Under the pieces are notes generated by a model. That model worked only from the letters and a program-made list of their open reading frames with translations. It made no database searches and was not told the DNA's origin. Below, piece by piece: positions 56,971 through 64,000 of a DNA stretch of 64,000 nucleotides. The translations under genes and the position numbers were made by a program. The first letter of the stretch is position 1; each line of letters opens with the position of its first letter. This DNA comes from Pseudomonas fluorescens (lineage in GTDB: Bacteria > Pseudomonadota > Gammaproteobacteria > Pseudomonadales > Pseudomonadaceae): positions 4,756,501 through 4,820,500 of the forward strand of contig NZ_CP078138.1 of assembly GCF_019212185.1 (NCBI RefSeq). The letters are read 5' to 3'.

Positions 56971-57528
56971 ATGCGCTACTCGCAAGACCATAAGGCCCAG
57001 ACCCATGAGCGAATCATCAAGGAAGCCGCTGCACGCTTTCGTCGCGACGGAATTGGCGCCACTGGTTTGCAACCCCTGATGAAGGCATTGGGCCTGACTC
57101 ACGGCGGTTTCTACTCACACTTTGCCTCCAAAGACGAACTGGTTGAAAAGGCCTTGCAGGCGGCAGGTAATGAGCTGGATGTTCATTGCGCAAAGCTGTT
57201 TGCAGAAGACCGTCCACTGGAAGCTTTCATCGACAGCTACCTTTCCGAGTGGCATCAAACCTCCCCCCACGAAGGTTGCCCGTTACCGACCATGTCCTCG
57301 GAGCTCGGCTTGCGCGGCCAACCGAGTCCAACGACCGACGCAGTGCTCGATGCGCGTCTTGAACAGGTAGCGAACGCACTCGGTAACGACAGCGCTGATG
57401 ATCAGAGTGTGGTCATCATGTCGACGCTTGTCGGTGCATTGCTGCTGTCACGCAGCGTCGAGAATCCGCTGCTTGCTCAGCGAATCCTCAATGTCACCCG
57501 CACGCACCTCAAGAATTCAATCAAGTGA
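56971..57528 (+). CDS. TetR-family transcriptional regulator
   Basis: 185 residues. The HTH reads AAARFRRDGIGATGLQPLMKALGLTHGGFYSHFASKDELVEKAL in pieces, typical of the TetR group with GGFYSHF. The ligand-binding half has CPLPTMSSELG, the pattern of TetR_C regulators of the AcrR/NemR-like group. No obvious divergent target: the DUF2897 gene upstream is on the same strand, and comEA is convergent. Confidence 0.85.
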   Translation: MRYSQDHKAQTHERIIKEAAARFRRDGIGATGLQPLMKALGLTHGGFYSHFASKDELVEKALQAAGNELDVHCAKLFAEDRPLEAFIDSYLSEWHQTSPHEGCPLPTMSSELGLRGQPSPTTDAVLDARLEQVANALGNDSADDQSVVIMSTLVGALLLSRSVENPLLAQRILNVTRTHLKNSIK

Positions 57529-57627
57529 AAACTCTGGTCGGCTGAACGTCCTTAACCTTCCGTGCGGGAATGACGCAAGTAGTGACGCTCGAGCGTTATG
57601 CCTCGGCAAGTCCTGGATGGTAGACAC

Positions 57628-57650
57628 AAAAAAGCCGGTCAATGACCGGC
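57628..57650 (-). terminator. comEA terminator
   Basis: Minus-strand stem GCCGGTC / GACCGGC with loop ATT, then TTTTTTGTG. It lies 22 nt after the comEA stop. Confidence 0.88.
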
Positions 57651-57671
57651 CTCCAAAACGATATAGTTTGC

Positions 57672-58004
57672 TTAGTTCACTTCGAGCTTCTCGCGATTTT
57701 TCTCGAGTATCGCCTTGCCGATACCGTTGACCTCCAACAGTTCGTCCACTGAGTTGAAAGCTCCGTTGCTTTCACGATATGCAACAATTGCTTGCGATTT
57801 GGTTGCTCCAACTCCGGCGAGCTCACGCTGCAAGGTGGCAGCGTCCGCCTTGTTCAAATCCAGTTTTTCCGACATCGCCGCCGCCGAAGGTTGCACAACT
57901 GCGGTAGGAGCCGGCTCGTTCTTCGCTGCAGGAGCCGCATTCGTCGCGACGGAGAGGCTGGTTAGCAGGGCGAAAACCAGAGAGGAGAAGTAGCTGTTGC
58001 GCAT
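57672..58004 (-). CDS. comEA: ComEA-family helix-hairpin-helix protein
   Basis: 110 residues from ATG 58004, chosen for GGAG 8 nt upstream; GTG 58013 is an in-frame alternative. A signal peptide (about 1-24, ending TNA) and a Pro/Ala linker lead to two HhH motifs: LNKADAATLQRELAGVGATKSQAIVAYRE and VDELLEVNGIGKAILEKNRE, each in part. ComEA binds incoming DNA in the periplasm during natural transformation. It follows wbpM on the same strand, a familiar order in Pseudomonas. Confidence 0.9.
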   Translation of the reverse strand: MRNSYFSSLVFALLTSLSVATNAAPAAKNEPAPTAVVQPSAAAMSEKLDLNKADAATLQRELAGVGATKSQAIVAYRESNGAFNSVDELLEVNGIGKAILEKNREKLEVN

Positions 58005-58115
58005 AAGTGACACTCCATGACCTAGTTGGGAAAAGCAGCTTTCCGAAGCTGCTTCTCAAACTTAGGACATAGGAGTGATCTGTCAAAAAACCGTACGTTG
58101 CAGCGTGTGTAACAA

Positions 58116-60110
58116 TCAGGGCTCTAGACGACGTTGCTGATAGATCCAGTCGACGATCTCGCCATCGGGAGCATAACCGCTGACCGTCTCGCGCAAGAGT
58201 TGCCGAACCCGAGCGTAGTCGTCGTGTTCAACAGCGCTGAGTAACTCGGTCAACTTGAGCTTGAGCACGTCCCAGGACAGGTGATCTTCGTTGGCGGTCA
58301 TGATCATCGGGTGTTGAGTTGGAGCAACGTTATCCCCGATCAGTAATTCTTCGTAGAGTTTCTCGCCAGGGCGCAGGCCGGAAAATTCAATCGAAATGTC
58401 ACCATGGGGATTCTTGTCCGAACGTACGCTCAAGCCGGACAGGTGGATCATTTTCTCTGCCAACTCGACGATTTTCACGGGTTCGCCCATGTCCAGTACA
58501 AACACGTCCCCCCCCTGCCCCATCGAGCCGGCCTGAATCACCAGTTGCGCCGCCTCCGGGATGGTCATGAAATAGCGAGTGATTTTCGGGTGAGTAACCG
58601 TCAGCGGGCCGCCTGATTTGATCTGCTTGTGGAAAAGCGGAATGACCGAGCCGGAGGATCCCAGTACGTTTCCGAATCGCACCATCGTGAATCGCGTCTT
58701 GTTGACCCGAGACACGTTGGTCTTGTCACCAAACATCACCGGCGCCTGTTCGCGACTCAATGCCTGCAGGGTCAATTCGGCCAAGCGCTTGGTACTGCCC
58801 ATCACATTGGTTGGGCGCACCGCCTTGTCCGTGGAAATCAGCACGAAGTTCGCCACACCTGCCTGCAGGGCAGCCTGGGCGGTATTGAGCGTGCCAATAA
58901 CGTTGTTAAGTACACCTTCGGCGATATTGTGCTCGACCATGGGAACATGCTTGTAAGCCGCCGCATGATAGACCGTATCGACGTGCCAGGTTTTCATCAC
59001 ATCCAGCAATTTGTGCTGATTTCGCACCGACCCCAGGATTGGCAACAGCCGGACTGGAAGAGACTCGCGGGCGATGCGCTGCTCCAGCTCCGACAAAATG
59101 CAATAGAGGTTGAATTCGCTGTGCTCGAACAACAAAAGCGTGGTTGGCTGCAGCGTGAGTATCTGCCGGCATAACTCCGAACCAATGGAGCCGCCTGCCC
59201 CTGTTACCAGCACCGATTGGTCCTTGATGCAATGCTCGAGCAGGTCGCCTTGCGCAGGTACAGCGTCACGACCGAGCAAGTCGGCGATATCGACCTCCTG
59301 GATGTCATCGACCTGCACTCGACCGCTGGCCAGATCCATGAATCCCGGGACGCTGCGAACATGCAGTGGAAAACTTTCCAGAAACCCGAGGATTTCACGG
59401 CGTCGGCCACGATTCGAGGAAGGAATTGCGAGCAGTATTTCCTGAGCACCCGTGCGATCGATCATTCGCTGGATATGCTTTGGCTTATAAACCTGCAAGC
59501 CGGAAATGATTCGGTCAGCAATGCTGTTGTCATCGTCGATAAACGCCACCGGACGCATGGCGCGGCCCATTCGCAGAGCCGCTACGAGTTGATTGCCCGC
59601 AGCCCCGGCGCCATAAATGGCGACCCTCGGCAAGCCATCGTCTCGGCTTGTGAACGGAACATGCTGAGCCGCAGAAAACCAGTCGCCAAGGAAATACTGG
59701 CGCATGGCTAAACGTAGACCGCCTACCAGAATGAGGCTCAACCACCAATAATTGAAAATAATTGACCGCGGCACAACGTTCTGGTGGTTGCTATACCAAT
59801 AAACCACGATACCAAGAATCAATGATGAGAGGCTCACTGCCTTGATAATTGCGATAAGTGCATCATTACCGAAGTAACGCATCACGGCTCGGTACATGCC
59901 GAAACGAATAAACAACGGAATAGCAACAACCGGGGCCGCTATGAACAACCAGACATGTTGAGTCAAAGGGTTGTTCATCTCATCAATGCCCAAGCGCACT
60001 GCGAACGCCGTCCACAAGGCCAACCAGACCAGCAGGCAGTCCGTGATGACTTGCAACGTGCGTTTCTGTTGACGCGGCAGATTTAGCAAATACGCCCGTA
60101 CTGTATCCAT
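58116..60110 (-). CDS. wbpM: UDP-GlcNAc 4,6-dehydratase WbpM (membrane-anchored)
   Basis: 664 residues from the ATG at 60110, nearly the length of PAO1 WbpM. Four N-terminal membrane helices (about 15-125), a first Rossmann-like CoA/NAD fold (RVAIYGAGAAGNQLV), and the catalytic domain with VTGAGGSIGSELCRQ. In the active site the usual Tyr is replaced by Met (TNVMGSTKRLAE), the S-M-K triad of this family. WbpM makes the 4-keto-6-deoxy intermediate for UDP-QuiNAc or UDP-FucNAc in O-antigen assembly. Confidence 0.95.
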   Translation of the reverse strand: MDTVRAYLLNLPRQQKRTLQVITDCLLVWLALWTAFAVRLGIDEMNNPLTQHVWLFIAAPVVAIPLFIRFGMYRAVMRYFGNDALIAIIKAVSLSSLILGIVVYWYSNHQNVVPRSIIFNYWWLSLILVGGLRLAMRQYFLGDWFSAAQHVPFTSRDDGLPRVAIYGAGAAGNQLVAALRMGRAMRPVAFIDDDNSIADRIISGLQVYKPKHIQRMIDRTGAQEILLAIPSSNRGRRREILGFLESFPLHVRSVPGFMDLASGRVQVDDIQEVDIADLLGRDAVPAQGDLLEHCIKDQSVLVTGAGGSIGSELCRQILTLQPTTLLLFEHSEFNLYCILSELEQRIARESLPVRLLPILGSVRNQHKLLDVMKTWHVDTVYHAAAYKHVPMVEHNIAEGVLNNVIGTLNTAQAALQAGVANFVLISTDKAVRPTNVMGSTKRLAELTLQALSREQAPVMFGDKTNVSRVNKTRFTMVRFGNVLGSSGSVIPLFHKQIKSGGPLTVTHPKITRYFMTIPEAAQLVIQAGSMGQGGDVFVLDMGEPVKIVELAEKMIHLSGLSVRSDKNPHGDISIEFSGLRPGEKLYEELLIGDNVAPTQHPMIMTANEDHLSWDVLKLKLTELLSAVEHDDYARVRQLLRETVSGYAPDGEIVDWIYQQRRLEP

Positions 60111-60219
60111 AACCGTATTTCGCACCCCTGCAACTCCCAGCACTCAATCCTGCAATTTCAGGTATTCAGGCATTGAAATACCTAAACAGCTGCTTGACCC
60201 ATGATCGGACAAATCAATT

Positions 60220-61239
60220 CTAACTCACCTTCTCCAACGCTCCGGCGTGAAATCTGATCGCTAGCAGGATGAGTGGCAGATAAGCGAGCAGCAATCCTGT
60301 CAAACCATCAAACCCAAACACACCAACGCTTATCGCGATCGGTAGCAGCCATACCAGGTTGATGAAAATGACTGCCAGCGTAACCGGTAAATGGCGTCCA
60401 GCCTGACGCGAGGCGAATTGGTAGGCATGGCTGCGGTGAGCCTCGTAGACTTTGTCACCACGAATCAATCGACGCATCAGGGTAAATGTCGCATCGACGA
60501 TAAAGACGCCCAAAAGAATCAACCAAACCCACAGCAATGCCGATGATTCCCAGGCGGCCTGTAGAGACAAAACACCCAGGGCGATGCCCAGAAATCCGCT
60601 CCCGGCATCCCCCATGAAAATGCGCGCCGGCGGGAAATTCCAGAACAGGAAGCCCAGCACCGCCATGGCCAGAATCAGCGGCCCCCATGTAAGAGACGTC
60701 GTGCCGTTGAGCCAGTAAATCAAGCAGGCACCAAGGCAAACACACAGCGCTTCCACGCTGGCTATACCGTCAATGCCATCCATGAAATTATAGAGATTCA
60801 GCATCCAGACCAGATAAAAAGCTGCAAGGATATGACCGAACCAATGCAGATCCAGACTCAAGCCGAACATCACGATCGGAGGCAAACCGCCCAACCATGC
60901 CAACGACCATATGGCCGCAGTGAAATGCCCCAAAAGGCGCCAGCGTGCGGCAATATGCCCGTGGTCATCCATGAAGCCTATGACGGCAACCAAGGCGCCC
61001 GCGCCACCGATAGCAATCAGTTGCAACCACGGGACCCAGCCGATGGCGCCCAGGATTGGAAGGGCGATGAGAAAGGCAACAACGATCGCCACGCCGCCCC
61101 CACGAGGAGTTGGAACGGAGTGAGAACTTCGCGCATTGGGAATATCGATGATGCTTCGACTCAATGCGTAGCGGCGTAAAACGCCTGTCAACACCAAGGA
61201 AAGTACGGCGACAGCCGGAATCAACCACATGTAACTCAT
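60220..61239 (-). CDS. wbpL: WbpL-type undecaprenyl-phosphate sugar-1-phosphate transferase
   Basis: 339 residues, ten or eleven membrane helices. Family motifs: DIPNARSSHSVPTPRGGG near the N-terminus, MDGIDGIASVE and FMGDAGSGFLG (aspartates for Mg2+), and the cytoplasmic loop with HAYQFASRQAGRH. WbpL starts O-antigen synthesis by putting QuiNAc-, FucNAc- or GlcNAc-1-phosphate on undecaprenyl phosphate. Its ATG lies 2 nt from the stop of the epimerase gene, so they are coupled. Confidence 0.93.
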   Translation of the reverse strand: MSYMWLIPAVAVLSLVLTGVLRRYALSRSIIDIPNARSSHSVPTPRGGGVAIVVAFLIALPILGAIGWVPWLQLIAIGGAGALVAVIGFMDDHGHIAARWRLLGHFTAAIWSLAWLGGLPPIVMFGLSLDLHWFGHILAAFYLVWMLNLYNFMDGIDGIASVEALCVCLGACLIYWLNGTTSLTWGPLILAMAVLGFLFWNFPPARIFMGDAGSGFLGIALGVLSLQAAWESSALLWVWLILLGVFIVDATFTLMRRLIRGDKVYEAHRSHAYQFASRQAGRHLPVTLAVIFINLVWLLPIAISVGVFGFDGLTGLLLAYLPLILLAIRFHAGALEKVS

Positions 61240-61241
61240 TA

Positions 61242-62204
61242 TTATTGATGTTCCTTGAAGTGTAACGCCGTTGTCGTCAGCGCCTCATCGACACTGACCG
61301 GGGGCGCCCAACCCAAAAGCGTACGAGTTTTTGTTATATCGACTTGCAAGGATCCGCAGAGTCGCTGGGAAAGCGCTTTTTTCCCCAACATTGAAGCTCC
61401 TGACTCAAGTATCCAGCTCGGCACCGGAATCAGTCGCGCCGGTTTTTTCAGCGCTTTGGCCATTTTGCTCAACAATGCTGTCGTGGACAAATCATCACCG
61501 TCGCTCACTAGAAAAGTCTGGTTGGCTGCAGCCGGATGATGGATACAGGTCAATAACAGATCCACCAGGTTATCCAACGCTACCAGGCTTCGCCGGTTGT
61601 GGATCGCGCCGAAAGGCAGCGGGATGCCCTTGCTCAACCAGCGCATCATATTCAGGAAATTAGCTTTGACACCTGGACCATAAACCAACACGGGACGGAC
61701 GATCACAACTTCCATGCCGGTTCGTGCTGCCAGCTCTCGAAGCCCCTGCTCCGCTTCCATCTTCGATATGCCATAAGGATCCGCCGGAGCGGGCACGTCA
61801 TCAGCGGTATAAGCAGTCCCTGGTTTCGTCCCTTCCCCATTTACCTTGATCGAACTGACAAAAATGAATCGCCGCACACCGGAAGCGGCCGCCTGACGGG
61901 CAAGATTCAGAGTGCCATCGACATTGACTTTGCGAAATGCTGCCAACGGATCGGACTCGACGTCATTCATGACGTGCACTCGTGCCGCGGAATGAATAAT
62001 CACATCGGCATTTTGGAGGTTGTCATGCCACTGTGTATCACCATCGAAGGTAGCAATGCGTATCAGTGGAACAGCCTTCGCCTGGAGCGAGGACTCACCC
62101 CGAACAACCGCAACCACCGGGTGATTCTGTTCGCGCTGCAAACGGTTAAGAGTGGCTCCCCCCACAAAGCCCGTCGCGCCTGTCAAAATAATCTGGTTGC
62201 GCAT
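61242..62204 (-). CDS. wbpV: NAD-dependent sugar epimerase/reductase, WbpV-like
   Basis: 320 residues from the ATG at 62204. Extended SDR: LTGATGFVGGATLNRL for NAD(P), FVSSIKVNGE with Ser and DPYGISKMEAEQ with the YxxxK pair. Proteins of this type next to wbpL and wbpM reduce the 4-keto sugar made by WbpM to UDP-D-QuiNAc (WbpV) or UDP-D-FucNAc (WbpK). Which product is made cannot be told from sequence alone, so the symbol is provisional. First gene of the leftward wbpV-wbpL-wbpM unit. Confidence 0.8.
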   Translation of the reverse strand: MRNQIILTGATGFVGGATLNRLQREQNHPVVAVVRGESSLQAKAVPLIRIATFDGDTQWHDNLQNADVIIHSAARVHVMNDVESDPLAAFRKVNVDGTLNLARQAAASGVRRFIFVSSIKVNGEGTKPGTAYTADDVPAPADPYGISKMEAEQGLRELAARTGMEVVIVRPVLVYGPGVKANFLNMMRWLSKGIPLPFGAIHNRRSLVALDNLVDLLLTCIHHPAAANQTFLVSDGDDLSTTALLSKMAKALKKPARLIPVPSWILESGASMLGKKALSQRLCGSLQVDITKTRTLLGWAPPVSVDEALTTTALHFKEHQ

Positions 62205-63514
62205 AATCAATTGAATTCTCTTAAATGGTTGTCGGAAAGATCCTGCAATCAGGCCAAAAGATCGGATTCAGATCAGTAGTTCAAGTGAAACGTTCCGTAG
62301 GACTCGCTCATGGCGTTCAATCACACAAAATCTGTATTTACCCAGACCAACGGACTCACGTTGCCTGTCCTGGCGTATCACCCAAAGCGTGGTAAACCGC
62401 CCCTTGAATCGTCGACTAGACCCTCCACCTCGCCGATATTCCCAAGGTATCGCCTTGCTTAAGCAAGAAAAGCGGGACCTTGGCGGATAGGAATCTTCTT
62501 AATCCAATTGTTTGCCTTCAGATGAATCAGTAATGCATCTGCTTGCGCAAACATATCGAATCACCTTTACACCGCTGATGACGGCAAAGTACAGGATTAT
62601 ATGGTTCACATCCCTAAGTTAGTCACAGTAAACGATATCGGATTCTATTTGCTGCTCTAGCGAGGGAAAAAGTAACCTAAACCGCGATCATTTGCCGCTC
62701 TTGTACGTCAGCATCTAGCTCCGATCAGGACTTGAATCTCAGCGTATAAAAATCGAAAATCTTGACAATCCTCAATCAGGGAGTCAAGCAATGAATCGCA
62801 TCGTTCGTAACTCGTAACATCAAAAACCCTCCCTCGCAAACCAGTCTTGACCAGACCAACCCGCCCCCCTATCCGAATTTCCTGTCCCTCTTTAGTTCTG
62901 CTCCCCTAAGCAACCGCCACCGATGCACATAGTAGACGGAGCCGTGCAGCTCAGCACAATTGGTTAGCGCGCCCTTTGGCGGGCGTCAGCCACGGCGCAG
63001 CATAGGAAGGGACCTGAACAAGCGCTTCACAAAATGCTCGTCTATCAGGCCGGAACTGTGGATTTCCGTTATTTCTCAGGCTCCGTTGTGCGCGAATGCA
63101 TAGCCCTCCCTGACGCACCCGGGCGTGCTATTCTGATTAGCTTTCATGATCTCAACAGCAGGATTATCGATATTATTCAACCCGATAAAAGACGCCACCC
63201 CAATAGATACAACCGCAGTCTGTTTGGATCCCGCGAGCATGGCATTCAAGAAATCAGCAGGCCTCCCTGCGGCAAGCCCGATGCGCGGTTGATTGTTGCC
63301 GAGTATCTCTGGGTTCTGGTCTCAGCCATTCAAACTGACATACGCTCCTCATTGATAGCGACGACAGCAAAAATGATTGCCTCCAAAGCACGAGTGGCAC
63401 TCCTGCGATCCATGTTTCGAATGTCAAAGATCTTCCGCTCAACGGTCCAAATTGGAAGCTCCCTGACCTGTCGCGAAAAGCCTCAACCCAACTAATTAAT
63501 AACGAGATTGTTCC
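62205..63514. other. 1.3-kb spacer without recognisable genes
   Basis: The region is visibly less GC-rich than the rest. It must contain the divergent promoters of the wbp unit and the asparagine-synthase gene. A strong hairpin GCGCCC/GGGCGT lies at 62970-62987. The plus frame 63034-63495 has no ribosome site or known domain. On the minus strand 63076-63321 is open and protein-like in composition, but it has no start, so it may be a decayed gene. I see no IS ends. Confidence 0.5.
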
Positions 63515-64000
63515 ATGTGCGGTATTGCTGGGTTTTGGCACCCTAACAGCCAAGGCAGGTATGACGGGCTGACGACTCTCACCCGCATGACCAACGCCAT
63601 TCTCCGCCGAGGCCCTGATGATTCTGGCGCTTGGGAGAACGGAGCCGGGTTGTTTCTTGGCCACCGTCGCCTTGCGATTGTCGATCTATCGTCGGCCGGG
63701 CACCAGCCAATGGCATCTCCGACCGGTCGCTATGTCATCGTTTTCAATGGGGAGATTTACAACTTCCAGGCCCTGCGCAAGGCGCTCGACGCGTCACAAC
63801 AGAGCTCGATGGCATGGCGAGGCCACTCGGACACCGAGGTGATGCTGGCCGCGTTCGAACACTGGGGAATCAAAGAAACACTAAGCAAATTAGTCGGCAT
63901 GTTCGCGCTGGCAGTATGGGATCGCACCCGTGAAACCCTGACACTAGCGCGCGACAGGATGGGCGAAAAACCACTCTATTACGGTATCAATAAAGGCGCG
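63515..64000 (+). CDS. asnB: Asparagine synthase (glutamine-hydrolysing) family, 3' end outside window
   Basis: The first 162 residues are visible; the frame is open to the right edge. MCGIAGFWHPN places the glutaminase nucleophile Cys at residue 2. Other N-terminal nucleophile blocks: ILRRGPDDSG, HRRLAIVDLS, VFNGEIYNF, HSDTEVMLAAFEHWG and ARDRMGEKPLYY. The ATP-using synthetase half must lie beyond the window. Beside wbp genes, such proteins may amidate a sugar carboxyl group (WbpS-like) and not make asparagine. It points away from the wbp unit. Confidence 0.92.
   Translation, partial: MCGIAGFWHPNSQGRYDGLTTLTRMTNAILRRGPDDSGAWENGAGLFLGHRRLAIVDLSSAGHQPMASPTGRYVIVFNGEIYNFQALRKALDASQQSSMAWRGHSDTEVMLAAFEHWGIKETLSKLVGMFALAVWDRTRETLTLARDRMGEKPLYYGINKGA

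Noticed and set aside
62911..62935. Possible JUMPstart/ops element (GGTGGCGGTTGC on the minus strand)
   Set aside because: Differs from the GGCGGTAG core and lacks the flanking JUMPstart sequence.
62946..62990. tRNA-like D-arm (GCTCAG...TTGGTTAG) followed by a hairpin
   Set aside because: No T-arm, no matching acceptor 3' strand and an anticodon loop of the wrong size; probably chance or at most a relic.
63034..63495. 153-codon plus-strand ORF before asnB
   Set aside because: No ribosome site, composition not like Pseudomonas coding DNA, no recognisable domain.

Overview
This 64 kb window is chromosomal DNA of a fluorescent Pseudomonas, most likely the P. fluorescens complex. It is GC-rich and densely coded. 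Gene content and order match, from memory, the stretch of the P. aeruginosa PAO1 chromosome that runs from the SagS hybrid kinase and OspR/Gpx through HtpX, Tpm, DeaD, Ohr, EF-P, OprI and TesA to GreB and the lytic transglycosylase MltF2. A kdp operon and the end of an O-antigen (wbp) locus follow. I saw no insertion sequence, prophage, CRISPR array, rRNA or tRNA gene.

Layout. 1-8.2 kb: an HD-GYP phosphodiesterase cut by the window edge, an AAA ATPase plus free-methionine sulfoxide reductase pair, a SagS-like hybrid kinase, the peroxide-responsive gpx-ospR operon and msrB. 8.3-19.5 kb: an alanine-type aminotransferase, heat-shock protease HtpX, thiopurine methyltransferase, a LigB-type dioxygenase, the cold-shock helicase DeaD behind a structured leader, a crotonase, a spermidine-synthase-like protein, class II DAHP synthase, a YcaQ glycosylase and two DUF1127 proteins. 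19.5-26.2 kb: LysR regulators, a TauE/SafE exporter, the ohrR/ohr organic peroxide pair, EF-P with its arginine rhamnosyltransferase EarP, and a Gre-like factor. 26.2-33 kb: CysB, a universal stress protein, a thioredoxin-panE-nucleotidase operon, a PilZ protein, class I DAHP synthase and the major lipoprotein OprI. 33-46.6 kb: an L,D-transpeptidase, TesA with its divergent YbbA/YbbP transporter, GreB, DoxX, MltF2, TatD, a chemoreceptor, a thioesterase and a CHAD protein. 46.8-55.7 kb: a patatin phospholipase and the complete kdpFABCDE potassium uptake operon. 56-64 kb: an orphan RmlC, a tiny DUF2897 membrane protein, a TetR regulator, ComEA, and the O-antigen initiation genes wbpM, wbpL and a wbpV-like reductase. 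A 1.3 kb spacer without a recognisable gene separates these from a divergent asparagine-synthase-type gene cut by the right edge.

Themes. Peroxide defence appears twice as a thiol-sensing MarR regulator next to its enzyme (OspR/Gpx and OhrR/Ohr). Both target promoters have the same TTGCGC -35 hexamer, a 17-bp spacer and GCGC-cored palindromes. Envelope building is the second theme: OprI with an L,D-transpeptidase, MltF2, and WbpM/WbpL plus a reductase that together would make the first O-antigen sugar. Rhamnose chemistry appears as EarP and an orphan RmlC. Regulatory sites that can be read directly include a sigma-32-like htpX promoter, a KdpE-like operator before kdpF, an oprI promoter and several terminators.

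I did not find a clear new multi-gene system. The best leads are the shared peroxide operators, the structured deaD leader, the overlapping divergent start codons of the thioredoxin and PilZ genes, the unusual Gre paralogue, and the unexplained wbp/asnB spacer.
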